A DNA stretch of 64,000 nt from the NCBI GenBank assembly GCA_016286205.1, contig JAEESF010000001.1, forward strand, positions 62,001 through 126,000, given 5' to 3'. The stretch comes from Colicola sp016286205 (GTDB taxonomy: Bacteria; Bacteroidota; Bacteroidia; Bacteroidales; Paludibacteraceae). The first letter of the stretch is position 1. Each line of letters opens with the position of its first letter. The notes beneath the pieces are model-generated. The model saw nothing but the letters and a program-made list of their open reading frames with translations. It was not told where the DNA came from and ran no database searches. Shown piece by piece: positions 1 through 9,290 of the stretch. A program made the translations under genes and the position numbers.

Positions 1-1
1 T

Positions 2-139
2 GCCAAGAGCCGCGTGATTGTGATTGGTCACGGTTCACTGGTTCCGAACGAAGAAAATGTCAATCACGAATTGACACTCGATCGTCGTGTGGAAGTCAAA
101 GTAGTTCAGAAACAAAGCGATTTGCAACCTAACAAATAA
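2..139 (+). CDS. OmpA-family outer-membrane protein, C-terminal end only
   Basis: Only the last 45 residues are inside the window; the frame is open from the left edge and stops with TAA at 137-139. The visible part reads VIVIGHGS...NHELTLDRRVEVKVV, which resembles the end of an OmpA-like peptidoglycan-binding domain, where a strand with a G-H/G-Y turn is followed by the helix 'N..LS..RA..V'. It lies 8 bp upstream of the large secreted protein, so the two are probably co-transcribed. The domain call is tentative because so little is visible. Confidence 0.5.
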   Translation, partial: AKSRVIVIGHGSLVPNEENVNHELTLDRRVEVKVVQKQSDLQPNK

Positions 140-147
140 CAACGACC

Positions 148-3100
148 ATGAAAAATACCAGATATATCGTTTTAGCGCTTTTGGCGAGCATCGCGCTCAG
201 CCTCAATGCCCGTGACTTCGTCAACGGAGAGAAAATCTATGTAAACACACAGCAAGAATGGAATTGGACAAATGACAATGCCAATCTGTTCCTCTACTTG
301 TTTGGTGGCACGTCCGGAGAGAAATGGCTCAAATTGTCACAAGTAACAGGCGCCCATTATGTCGCCACTTTTACTGCCAATGGCAATTACGCCAAAGTCA
401 TTGTGGTGCGCAAAAGTAACACGGATGCAAATGCCAATTGGAACAATGTGTGGAATCAAACTTGCGATTTAACTATTCCCGAGAGCAAAGACCGCAATTA
501 TCTCAAGCAATTCTGGCCAAAGGATGGTGATTGTCCCGCCGATCCTTATTCCGATTGGAAAGTTTACGCGCCTGCCACCACTGCCATCGGAACACAAGAG
601 TCCATCGTTAACAGCGGTGTAACGGTAGAAGAAGTTCATGTCTGCCCGGCTGCGGCGGGGGAACCTTATTCACTGAAGGTCAAGCTCAACAACTCCAAAA
701 CAGATTATGTCTACGACGATGTATGTGCACATGCTTGGTATAGATCGGTAGAAGGCACTGGTTGGTGGAGTGTGGATGGGTTTGCAGGTACGGTTCGCGA
801 CCAAGAGTATAACAAAGATACAATAACACAGATGTCTAATGCTTGGGTTGGTACATTATATTTTTATCTTCACTCCAACGTTCCTTCAGGACGTCGTCTG
901 ATTAAGATTATTCCTGACGCTGAAGGCTGTGACTGGGATTGTTCCATCACCTCGTTCGAAACAGCCATCTCGGCCGTCAATGCAGACGACAACACTTATA
1001 CGCTGGACGGAATGGTCGCTTTTCGCGATGCGGCAGGTGCCCTGTTCATTGAATGCGATGGAAAAACGGACACTATCTTAGATCCCGTCAGCCCGCAGTC
1101 TTTCTCGCTCACAGGCCTTCCTGCCGCCACAGTGGACGGACAGACTACTACAGCCACTGCATATTTTGCTTATGGATCACAAACGGCCACAATTACATTC
1201 ACTGTGCCCAATGCAAAACAAGCCATGGAAACGGTAGAGAAAGATCTGCTGACCGGAGAGGCATGGACCATCACTCCGCAAGATGCAGACCCGAACAATG
1301 ATTATGTCTGGATTGTCAATGGCGTAGAATATACCAAAGAAAGCGGCCAGGCTCAGACATTTACTGTCGATCCTTTCAGCACAGATGCAGAACAGACCTA
1401 CACTTACAAAGAGTTCTACCCCATTTCCGGAACAATGGCAGACATGATGTCCAACGGTAGTTACGAGAATACGAGTGGCTATGGTTCTTACGGAAATACC
1501 AGTACCATCAGCGACTATAATTTCTGGGGATATTTTGATCAAACGAGCGGCACACAAATCAATTTCTACGACAACTCTACTCTCAATCCGAGCGGATTAG
1601 CCGACAATGGTTTTGCCGTAGTGAGAAATTCGCATAATTTTGCACAGTCGTTCGCCACTGTTAAGGCGCGCAAAGGAAACAATTTCGCCCTCTTCGATGC
1701 AAAATCAGGCACAGCAGGAGGTAACAAGCGCGCGTGGTATGCCACCACGGCCAACAATCCGAACCTGAAACTCAAGAAAGGTACGACGTACGTTCTTTCG
1801 TTCTGGGCAGCCAATATCAACAACTACGGCGAGATGGACAATCCTGCCCGATTCCTCTTCCGCATCGAGTATAACGGCCATGTGTGGGAATCGCACGTCC
1901 TCGACCTCGGTTCCGCTGAGTTCCGCAACAATATCTGGCACCAGTGCTCGCAAACATTCTACGCCGATGAGGATTGCGACAATGTGACTATTTCTGTGGT
2001 CAATCTGAATACTAACACCCTCAATATCGGTAATGATTTTGCGCTGGACGATATCCAGTTCCATGCTATCAGCAGTGTGTCGCGCGTTGTGAAATCGCAA
2101 CAACAATTTGTGGTGAAGGCTCACGAACCAAAGATAGACGCTTTTACGGCAACAGTGCAACCAGTGGCATGCGATGGCACCAATTATACCATTGCTATGC
2201 ACGTGGAATATCAGAATCCGAGCGGACAAATTATTATCAAAGATAATACTACGGGCACCGAGTATCCGTACGATGTGCCGAGCGTGGCATACGATACACC
2301 CACTTCGTTGGACAAAACGATTACCATTTCTACCAACGAGCCAACGCATTCTTGGATAGCGTATTTTGCCGATTGGACATCGGCCCAAAAGACAGCAAGT
2401 ACTGTGATTCCGGGCTTCCCGAAGATTGAGGCAAAAGATTTTGCTTTCTCCGAACCCGGTTGCGCTGATCTCACAACCACTCTGACATTCACTCTCGATT
2501 ATACGTATCAGCAAGGCAACCTGACGTACCAGGTGGATGGTCTTAGTGCACAATCGGCATCGTTTGAGGCGCTGCAGAAAGACAAGAAAACACTCACTCT
2601 CACTTTCGCCGATATTCCTGCCGACGGCAAGAATACGCATGTTCTCCACGTCACATTCGATGGCGCGAACAGTTGTTCCAAAGACTACGATTTGCCGGCC
2701 GTACCATTCTCGCCGGTCATCAACAGTGTGGTGGTAAGCGGCGTTCCCGCAACCGTTCTCTGCGAGGCCAACGACTATCAGGCTACTGTCACGATCACGA
2801 CGCCATACGATGCCGCCGGACGAAATATCGTTTTGTCGTACGACGATAATGGTGCGCAGAGCCAGACTGTCGCAGCAACGGGCACCACGACCACGGCAAC
2901 ACTCACTCTGCATACGATTGATGGCGCAGCACAAACCGTCACTGCCGCTTACGAGGCATCGACAACGTGTAGCCAAACTAGCGATGCTTTCACGCCTCCT
3001 ACGCGCATCAGTTGCGAGAAACAAGAGGCAGAAGTCTGCGAAGGCGAAAGCTACACCTGGCATGGCAATGAGTACACTCGTCCCGTAGGGACAGACACTA

Positions 3101-3762
3101 TCATAATTGGCTACGACTCGCTTATTCTGACTGTGCATGCTACGCCTGCCATCGCTATCGGAACAACCACCAGAATTTGCGATGACGAAACAGCCATTTC
3201 GCTACCTTTCAGTGTGATAAGCGGCAATCCGGATAATTTTGACATCGAAGTCAATGGAACGCATTATAGCGGAACCGCGAGCGGAACAGATTTGACATTC
3301 GCGCTCAGTAGTATGGCGGCGGGAAATTATGCGGCCACTATCACCGTAGGCGAAACGGGAACGACCTGTGAATCAACCGTTTCCACCAGTTTCACTATTG
3401 CTGATTCGCACCTGATGTATCGCAAGTGGGAAGATGTGCTTTTCATCGGCAATGCCGACCATCAGTTTGTTGCATACCAATGGTATGAAAACGGACTTCC
3501 GATGGAAGGTCAGACTCAACAAAGTCTCTTCCGCCCGGAAGGTATGCCCGGAACTTATTTCTGCGAAATAACTACAGTAGACAATCGGACCATTTATACT
3601 TGCGAGCAAACATTTGACGAAGTGACGCGTAGTCGTGATGTCGCCAATGACCAAAATGCACCGGAGCATATTTCCACCTACTCCATTGGCACGCATTTGC
3701 GCATTGTTCGCATCCAACAGGGCGACACAGTCGTTGTGCAGAAGTTTATTCAATGTGAATAA
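148..3762 (+). CDS. Giant secreted multi-domain protein with Ig-like modules and a carbohydrate-binding-like domain
   Basis: 1204 residues. A signal peptide spans about residues 1-22 (basic start, hydrophobic core, cleavage after SLNA). No catalytic domain is recognised. Residues about 450-640 look like a jelly-roll 'appearance in a group of whole persons or objects' domain of the CBM4/9 sort, with NFALFDAKSG, YVLSFWAANI and ending DFALDDIQF. After this come Ig/PKD-like beta modules, including the CEGESYTWHG..Y module near residue 962 and YQWYENGLPM near 1110, both common in Bacteroidota surface proteins. The last 25 residues (HLRIVRIQQGDTVVVQKFIQ) resemble a weak type IX secretion C-terminal domain. 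Probable surface or extracellular adhesin or binding protein; substrate unknown. Starts 8 bp after the OmpA-like gene. Confidence 0.75.
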   Translation: MKNTRYIVLALLASIALSLNARDFVNGEKIYVNTQQEWNWTNDNANLFLYLFGGTSGEKWLKLSQVTGAHYVATFTANGNYAKVIVVRKSNTDANANWNNVWNQTCDLTIPESKDRNYLKQFWPKDGDCPADPYSDWKVYAPATTAIGTQESIVNSGVTVEEVHVCPAAAGEPYSLKVKLNNSKTDYVYDDVCAHAWYRSVEGTGWWSVDGFAGTVRDQEYNKDTITQMSNAWVGTLYFYLHSNVPSGRRLIKIIPDAEGCDWDCSITSFETAISAVNADDNTYTLDGMVAFRDAAGALFIECDGKTDTILDPVSPQSFSLTGLPAATVDGQTTTATAYFAYGSQTATITFTVPNAKQAMETVEKDLLTGEAWTITPQDADPNNDYVWIVNGVEYTKESGQAQTFTVDPFSTDAEQTYTYKEFYPISGTMADMMSNGSYENTSGYGSYGNTSTISDYNFWGYFDQTSGTQINFYDNSTLNPSGLADNGFAVVRNSHNFAQSFATVKARKGNNFALFDAKSGTAGGNKRAWYATTANNPNLKLKKGTTYVLSFWAANINNYGEMDNPARFLFRIEYNGHVWESHVLDLGSAEFRNNIWHQCSQTFYADEDCDNVTISVVNLNTNTLNIGNDFALDDIQFHAISSVSRVVKSQQQFVVKAHEPKIDAFTATVQPVACDGTNYTIAMHVEYQNPSGQIIIKDNTTGTEYPYDVPSVAYDTPTSLDKTITISTNEPTHSWIAYFADWTSAQKTASTVIPGFPKIEAKDFAFSEPGCADLTTTLTFTLDYTYQQGNLTYQVDGLSAQSASFEALQKDKKTLTLTFADIPADGKNTHVLHVTFDGANSCSKDYDLPAVPFSPVINSVVVSGVPATVLCEANDYQATVTITTPYDAAGRNIVLSYDDNGAQSQTVAATGTTTTATLTLHTIDGAAQTVTAAYEASTTCSQTSDAFTPPTRISCEKQEAEVCEGESYTWHGNEYTRPVGTDTIIIGYDSLILTVHATPAIAIGTTTRICDDETAISLPFSVISGNPDNFDIEVNGTHYSGTASGTDLTFALSSMAAGNYAATITVGETGTTCESTVSTSFTIADSHLMYRKWEDVLFIGNADHQFVAYQWYENGLPMEGQTQQSLFRPEGMPGTYFCEITTVDNRTIYTCEQTFDEVTRSRDVANDQNAPEHISTYSIGTHLRIVRIQQGDTVVVQKFIQCE

Positions 3763-3797
3763 TCCGAGCAAAATGGAGGAATGATTTTATCGGAAAA

Positions 3798-3829
3798 TTT
3801 GCACGTGTCAAAAATTATTTGTAATTTTG
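3798..3829 (+). promoter_or_regulatory. Bacteroidota-type promoter for the RNase H gene
   Basis: TTTG at 3798-3801, exactly 20 bp, then TAATTTTG at 3822-3829. This matches the Bacteroidota sigma-ABfr consensus TTTG / TAnnTTTG. The -33 box is extended as TTTGCACGTG. The start codon follows 26 bp downstream. Confidence 0.75.
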
Positions 3830-3855
3830 TGCCCGATTAACGCGCAACAACAGTT

Positions 3856-4497
3856 ATGAGCAAAAAGAAAGCCGCATATTATGTCGTATGGCGAGGCAAA
3901 CTGCCTGGCATCTATACCGATTGGGATGAGTGCGAAGCACAAGTAAAGGGGGCGGAAGGAGCGTGCTACAAGGGCTTTGCAACGCGTGAGGAAGCCGAAA
4001 AAGCATTGGCCGATGGGCCCGAAACTTACATCAAGAAAAAGGCCAAGAGCGAGACCGCGAGCGCCAAAGGCGCTAATCCGCGAAACTCCAACCCCATTCT
4101 TCCTGCCTTGGCGGTCGATGCGGCTTGCAGCGGAAATCCGGGTGTGATGGAATTTCGTGGCGTGATAGCTGATACGGGTACGGAAGTTTTCCACCGCGGA
4201 CCATTTGAATGCGGCACCAACAATATTGGTGAGTTTTTGGCTATCGTACTTGGTCTGGCTTATCTGAAACAAAATAATTTGCCATGGGCACTTTATTCGG
4301 ACAGTCGCACCGCGCTCGCGTGGCTCAAAAAAGGACACGCGGACACCAAATTGGAGTGGAATAGTCGCAACCAAGACCTATTCTTCATGTTGCGCAAAGC
4401 AGAGGAATGGCTCCACGACAACACGTGGACTACGCCTATCTATAAATGGGATACCAAACACTGGGGAGAGATCCCTGCAGATTTCGGGCGAAAATAA
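3856..4497 (+). CDS. rnhA: Ribonuclease H with N-terminal viroplasmin domain
   Basis: 213 residues. Residues 1-47 form a caulimovirus-viroplasmin / RNase HI N-terminal domain (YYVVWRGKLPGIYTDWDECE...GFATREEAEKAL), which binds RNA/DNA hybrid. After a basic linker, an RNase H fold begins at about residue 83. The acidic metal-binding residues are visible in order: Asp in AVDAACSGNPG, Glu in NNIGEFLAI, Asp in LYSDSRTALAW, and a late Asp near the C terminus. It cleaves the RNA strand of RNA/DNA hybrids. It is a stand-alone gene with its own promoter. Confidence 0.93.
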   Translation: MSKKKAAYYVVWRGKLPGIYTDWDECEAQVKGAEGACYKGFATREEAEKALADGPETYIKKKAKSETASAKGANPRNSNPILPALAVDAACSGNPGVMEFRGVIADTGTEVFHRGPFECGTNNIGEFLAIVLGLAYLKQNNLPWALYSDSRTALAWLKKGHADTKLEWNSRNQDLFFMLRKAEEWLHDNTWTTPIYKWDTKHWGEIPADFGRK

Positions 4498-4588
4498 CCA
4501 ACACACTACTAACCTGTTCAGTTGCTAACCGCAAATGACAGATTGAAGATTTTTGGACGATTTATTTTCGTATTCCAAAAAAAAATAT

Positions 4589-4607
4589 TACTTTTGCGCC
4601 GCAAAAG
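4589..4607 (+). promoter_or_regulatory. gap promoter -7 box overlapped by a perfect palindrome
   Basis: TACTTTTG at 4589-4596 is the -7 box; the -33 box is weak (TTTT at 4565-4568, 20-bp spacer). The sequence CTTTTGCGCCGCAAAAG at 4591-4607 is a perfect inverted repeat with 8-bp arms and one central base. It covers the box and the expected transcription start. The identical 17-mer lies at the promoter of the operon ending in the radical SAM gene, and a near copy lies at mdh. Confidence 0.7.
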
Positions 4608-4672
4608 TTCCAAACACAGATTTGCAATCAAAAATCAAAAAATACACAATAACAATCTAATTTTTTATCATT

Positions 4673-5740
4673 ATGACAAAAGTAGCAATTAACGGTTTTG
4701 GCCGTATTGGTCGTCTGGCATTCCGTCAGATGTTTGAAGCTGAGGGTTACGAGGTAGTTGCAATCAACGACTTGACTAGCCCGAAGATGTTGGCTCACCT
4801 CTTGAAGTACGACACCGCCCAGGGTGGTTTCGCAGGTAAGTTCGGTGAGGGCAAGCACACTGTTGCTTACAAAGACGCTCAGCTCGCAGAGGATGGCAAG
4901 ACCGTTCTCGTACCGGGTTCGATCATCGTTGACGGCAAAGAGATCACTATCTACGCTATGCCTAACGCAGCTGATCTGCCTTGGGGAAAACTCGGCATCG
5001 ATGTAGTACTCGAGTGCACCGGTTTCTATACCAGCAAAGCCAAAGCTGAGGCTCATATCCAGGCTGGCGCAAAGAAAGTTGTTATCTCTGCTCCTGCAGG
5101 CAACGATCTGCCAACCATCGTTTACAACGTAAACCACAAGACTCTGACTCCTGCCGACAAGGTGATTTCTGCAGCTAGCTGCACCACCAACTGCTTGGCT
5201 CCTATGGCAGCTGCTCTGCACAAATACGCTCCGATCCAGAGCGGTATTATGAGCACAATCCACGCTTACACAGGCGACCAGATGATTCTGGATGGCCCAC
5301 AACGTAAGGGTGATCTTCGTCGTAGCCGCGCAGGTGCACAAAACATCGTTCCTAACAGCACCGGTGCTGCTAAGGCTATCGGTTTGGTAATTCCTGAGCT
5401 GAACGGTAAATTGATTGGTAGCGCACAACGCGTTCCGACTCCAACCGGTTCGACCACTATCTTGGTTGCTGTTGTTAAGGGCAAAGATATCACCAAAGAG
5501 GGCATCAACGCTGCTATGAAGGCTGCTCAGACCGAGAGCTTCGGTTACACTGAGGACGAGATCGTTTCGAGCGATGTAATCGGTATGCGTTTTGGTTCGC
5601 TCTTCGATGCAACCCAGACCATGGTTGCTAAGATTGACGACGACACCTATCAGGTACAGGTAGTTAGCTGGTACGACAACGAGAACAGCTACACCAGCCA
5701 GATGGTTCGTACTATCAAATACTTGGCAGAACTCAAGTAA
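4673..5740 (+). CDS. gap: Glyceraldehyde-3-phosphate dehydrogenase, type I
   Basis: 355 residues, slightly longer than the usual 333-340. It catalyses NAD-dependent phosphorylating oxidation of glyceraldehyde-3-phosphate in glycolysis and gluconeogenesis, in the cytoplasm. The NAD-binding start is VAINGFGRIGR, and Asp33 in VAINDLTS supports NAD preference. The catalytic motif SAASCTTNC places the nucleophile at Cys170. The phosphate-binding segments (HAYTGDQ, NIVPNSTGAAKA, RVPTPTGST) and the terminal WYDNENSYTSQM are intact. Codon use is strongly biased, as in a highly expressed gene. A perfect-stem terminator and an 11-bp repeat array follow it. Confidence 0.98.
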   Translation: MTKVAINGFGRIGRLAFRQMFEAEGYEVVAINDLTSPKMLAHLLKYDTAQGGFAGKFGEGKHTVAYKDAQLAEDGKTVLVPGSIIVDGKEITIYAMPNAADLPWGKLGIDVVLECTGFYTSKAKAEAHIQAGAKKVVISAPAGNDLPTIVYNVNHKTLTPADKVISAASCTTNCLAPMAAALHKYAPIQSGIMSTIHAYTGDQMILDGPQRKGDLRRSRAGAQNIVPNSTGAAKAIGLVIPELNGKLIGSAQRVPTPTGSTTILVAVVKGKDITKEGINAAMKAAQTESFGYTEDEIVSSDVIGMRFGSLFDATQTMVAKIDDDTYQVQVVSWYDNENSYTSQMVRTIKYLAELK

Positions 5741-5757
5741 TATCGATAAAGCCTTGA

Positions 5758-5801
5758 GATTGTCTCGTGATTGTCTCGTGATTGTCTCGAGAACGTCTCG
5801 G
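5758..5801. repeat. 11-bp tandem array, copy 1
   Basis: Four consecutive 11-bp units: GATTGTCTCGT, GATTGTCTCGT, GATTGTCTCGA and GAACGTCTCGG (last base just past the array). Read on the other strand this is the CCGAGACAATC-type unit found at six other places in the window. It lies between the gap stop codon and the gap terminator, so it would be in the 3' untranslated part of the mRNA. Confidence 0.8.
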
Positions 5802-5825
5802 TAATAAATCGACCAAAAACATCTT

Positions 5826-5863
5826 CTGAGCGCAGGAAATAAAAGGCCTGCGCTCAGTTTTTT
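5826..5863 (+). terminator. Rho-independent terminator of gap
   Basis: Perfect 11-bp stem CTGAGCGCAGG / CCTGCGCTCAG around a 10-nt loop, followed by six T residues. Confidence 0.9.
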
Positions 5864-5905
5864 GTATGTGCATTTTTTAACAAGCAGAAAAAAACATGCC
5901 AAAAA

Positions 5906-5937
5906 TTTGCATATATGCAATTTTTGTTGTAATTTTG
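5906..5937 (+). promoter_or_regulatory. ileS promoter
   Basis: TTTG 5906-5909, 20-bp spacer, TAATTTTG 5930-5937. The -33 box sits in a perfect palindrome TTGCATATATGCAA. About 30 bp of leader precede the ATG. Confidence 0.8.
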
Positions 5938-5969
5938 CAGCGCAAAATATGTGTGCATAACAAAGGTAT

Positions 5970-8900
5970 ATGAAAAAATTCAACGAATACAAACAACTCA
6001 ATCTCCCTCAACTGAGCCGTGAAGTGTTGGCGCAATGGGAGCAAGAAAACTTATTTGAAAAGAGCGTGAGTACCCGTGAGGGCCATCCGCAATTCCTGTT
6101 TTTCGAAGGTCCTCCTTCGGCCAATGGCATGCCAGGTATTCACCACGTAATGGCACGAACGATAAAGGATACGTTCTGCCGATTTAAGACGATGCAAGGG
6201 TATCAGGTACGTCGTAAGGCCGGATGGGATACGCATGGACTGCCCGTGGAACTGGGCGTTGAGAAAATGCTCGGCATCACCAAAGAGGATATCGGCAAGA
6301 AAATCAGTGTAGACGAATATAATGCCGCTTGTCGCCGCGAGGTGATGAAATATACCAAAGAATGGACCAACCTAACCAAACAAATGGGTTACTGGGTGGA
6401 CCTGGACAATCCGTATATCACCTACGACAACAAGTACATTGAGACTCTCTGGTACTTGCTCAAAGAGTTGTACAAAAAAGGTTACCTCTACAAGGGTTAC
6501 ACTATTCAGCCCTATTCTCCCGCAGCGGGAACAGGTTTGAGTTCGCACGAGTTGAACCAACCCGGTTGCTATCGCGATGTGAAAGATCTGACTTGTACCG
6601 CGCGTTTCCGTCTAAAAGACGGTCGCTATATCATAGCTTGGACAACGACACCTTGGACGCTGCCCAGCAATACCGCGCTTTGTGTAGGTCCAAAAATTGA
6701 CTATGTCGAAGTTGAGACTCCTGCGGGCGACCATATTATTCTCGCCGAGGCACGTCTGAACGCATACCAGAAAGAGTTGTGCGGCACCGATGCAGAAGGC
6801 AATCTATTGACACCGAAAATCATTTGGCGTGGCAAAGGCACGGACCTGGTAGGTTTGGAATACGAGCCACTGTTCCCGTGGGTTAATCCTGGCGAAGGCG
6901 CTTTCCGCGTGATTCCTGGCGACTACGTAACCACTGAAGACGGAACAGGTATCGTACATATTGCGCCCACATTTGGTGCGGACGATAAGAAAGTAGGTGA
7001 TGCGGCGGGTGTTCCGGGTTTATATATGCAAACCAAGAATTTCGGTCCGCGCCCGATGGTAGATTTCACCGGAAAATACTGGAAGAAAGAAGATCTGGAT
7101 GAGGCCTGGTACGCCGCTAACGTGAATGACGAACTATACAGCCGTTATGCAGGACGATTTGTAAAGAACGCGTTCGACCCAAATCTGACAGAGAAAGACG
7201 AGACACTCGATTTGCACTTGTGCCTTGAGATGAAAGCCGACGGACGACTGGTAAAGAGCGAGAAACATGTGCACACTTATCCTCACTGCTGGCGAACCGA
7301 CAAACCCGTTATCTACTATCCTTTGGACAGTTGGTTTATCCGTTCGACTCAAGCGCGCGATGAGATGATTGCCCTGAATCAGACCATCAACTGGCAACCC
7401 GAATCTACCGGAACAGGACGTTTCGGCAAGTGGTTGGAGAATCTAAACGACTGGAACCTAAGTCGTAGCCGTTATTGGGGCACACCGCTTCCTATCTGGC
7501 GCACCGAAGATGGACAGGAAGAAATCTGTATCGGTTCTATAGCCGAACTGTTTGCAGAAATCGACAAGTCGGTCAAGGCGGGCTTCATGAAAGCCAACCC
7601 ATGGCCGAAACATAAAGTGGGCGATTATAGCAAAGCCAACTACGATCCTTCGGTGATTGATCTGCATCGTCCGTACGTCGATAATATCATTCTCGTTTCA
7701 CCTAGTGGCAAGCCGATGAAACGCGAACTGGACCTGATTGACGTTTGGTTCGACAGCGGTGCGATGCCATACGCACAGAACCACTATCCGTTTGAAAACG
7801 CCGATCTGCCACGCACGGCTGATTTCATCAGCGAAGGTGTAGACCAGACTCGCGGTTGGTTCTTCACGCTACACGCTATTCACACGATGATAGAAGGAAC
7901 GGTGGCGTACAAGAATGTTATCTCGAACGGTCTTGTGCTCGACAAAAACGGGAACAAGATGTCCAAACGTCTGGGCAATGCCGTTGATCCGTTTGGTGCG
8001 CTCGATACTTACGGAGCAGATGCCGTTCGGTGGTATATGCTGACAAATAGTAGTCCTTGGGAAAACCTGAAATTCGACCAAGATGGTGTTGACGAAGTAC
8101 GTCGTAAATTCTTCGGAACACTCTACAACACTTACGGTTTCTTCGCACTTTATGCGAATGTGGACGGTTGGTCGCCGGAGAAAACGAGCCAAGCAGCATT
8201 CTCGGAAATCGACCGTTGGGTGCTCTCCAAACTGAATTCGCTCGTCAAAGAGGTGACCGAGGCTTACGAGACATACGAGCCTACCAAAGCCGGACGTGCC
8301 ATTAGCGATTTTGTGCAAGACGACCTGAGTAATTGGTACGTTCGTCTGAACCGCAAACGTTTCTGGGGAGGCGAGATGGATGCCGACAAACAGGCCGCCT
8401 ACGAGACACTCTATGCTTGTCTGAAGACCGTGGCTCAACTGATGGCTCCTAACGCGCCGTTCTATGCCGACCGTCTCTATCGCGACTTGACCGGAGAGAC
8501 AGTCCATCTGAGCGAATGGCCCAAAGCGGATGAGAAACTCATCAACAAGGAATTGGAACGCCAAATGTTCCTGGCGCAGCAAGCCACCAGTATGATTCTC
8601 AGTTTGCGCAAACGCGCCGAGAAGAACGTTCGCCAACCGCTACAGAAAGCCGTCATCCCAACTCCCGACAAAGAGACGACAGAAGCGTTGCTTCACGTGG
8701 CTGATCTGATTAAGAGCGAAGTGAATGTGAAGGAACTGGTGATTGTTCCCGCTGAGCAAAGCGAGATTCGCTTGGTGAAGAAGATCAAACCACAATTCAA
8801 AGTGCTCGGCAAGAAAGTCGGCGCGCAAATGAAGGCCGTGGCAGCAGAGATTGCCTCAATGAACCAAGACCAAATCGCGCAGATGGAAGCCGAAGGCCAG

Positions 8901-9287
8901 TATCCGTTGTCGATGGTTGACTACACGCTGATTCCGGAGGATGTGGAAATCGTGACGGAAGATATGCCGGGTTGGTTGGTTAGCAACAACGGCATTCTGA
9001 CGATTGCACTAGACATCGAATTGAACGACGCCTTGATAGAAGAAGGTGTGGCACGCGAATTGATCAATCGTATCCAAAACCTGCGCAAATCGAGCGGGCT
9101 GGAGATAACCGACCGCATCGCTATTGTATTGGAAGACCGCGACGAGATTCGCAACGCAGTCTTGCATTGCGGCGATTATATTGCCGGACAAGTGCTCGCC
9201 ACCTCGCTTTCGCTCGCCAAAGATGTGCAGGGTGAAGAACTGGAGATGGATGGCTACAACGTGAAAATCAATATACAAAAAGCATAA
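5970..9287 (+). CDS. ileS: Isoleucyl-tRNA synthetase (eukaryote-like clade)
   Basis: 1105 residues. It charges tRNA-Ile with isoleucine in the cytoplasm. The HIGH signature appears in the variant form typical of Bacteroidota IleRS (PPSANGMPGIHHVMAR, residues about 48-63), and KMSKR is intact near residue 662 (NGNKMSKRLGN). Between them lies the CP1 editing domain with TTTPWTLPSNTAL. The anticodon-binding region and a C-terminal extension ending in a beta-rich module follow. The long form and the variant HIGH box point to the eukaryote-like IleRS type, which in other species is associated with intrinsic mupirocin resistance; that is a family inference, not seen here. A lipoprotein gene starts 3 bp after the stop. 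Confidence 0.97.
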   Translation: MKKFNEYKQLNLPQLSREVLAQWEQENLFEKSVSTREGHPQFLFFEGPPSANGMPGIHHVMARTIKDTFCRFKTMQGYQVRRKAGWDTHGLPVELGVEKMLGITKEDIGKKISVDEYNAACRREVMKYTKEWTNLTKQMGYWVDLDNPYITYDNKYIETLWYLLKELYKKGYLYKGYTIQPYSPAAGTGLSSHELNQPGCYRDVKDLTCTARFRLKDGRYIIAWTTTPWTLPSNTALCVGPKIDYVEVETPAGDHIILAEARLNAYQKELCGTDAEGNLLTPKIIWRGKGTDLVGLEYEPLFPWVNPGEGAFRVIPGDYVTTEDGTGIVHIAPTFGADDKKVGDAAGVPGLYMQTKNFGPRPMVDFTGKYWKKEDLDEAWYAANVNDELYSRYAGRFVKNAFDPNLTEKDETLDLHLCLEMKADGRLVKSEKHVHTYPHCWRTDKPVIYYPLDSWFIRSTQARDEMIALNQTINWQPESTGTGRFGKWLENLNDWNLSRSRYWGTPLPIWRTEDGQEEICIGSIAELFAEIDKSVKAGFMKANPWPKHKVGDYSKANYDPSVIDLHRPYVDNIILVSPSGKPMKRELDLIDVWFDSGAMPYAQNHYPFENADLPRTADFISEGVDQTRGWFFTLHAIHTMIEGTVAYKNVISNGLVLDKNGNKMSKRLGNAVDPFGALDTYGADAVRWYMLTNSSPWENLKFDQDGVDEVRRKFFGTLYNTYGFFALYANVDGWSPEKTSQAAFSEIDRWVLSKLNSLVKEVTEAYETYEPTKAGRAISDFVQDDLSNWYVRLNRKRFWGGEMDADKQAAYETLYACLKTVAQLMAPNAPFYADRLYRDLTGETVHLSEWPKADEKLINKELERQMFLAQQATSMILSLRKRAEKNVRQPLQKAVIPTPDKETTEALLHVADLIKSEVNVKELVIVPAEQSEIRLVKKIKPQFKVLGKKVGAQMKAVAAEIASMNQDQIAQMEAEGQYPLSMVDYTLIPEDVEIVTEDMPGWLVSNNGILTIALDIELNDALIEEGVARELINRIQNLRKSSGLEITDRIAIVLEDRDEIRNAVLHCGDYIAGQVLATSLSLAKDVQGEELEMDGYNVKINIQKA

Positions 9288-9290
9288 CTT

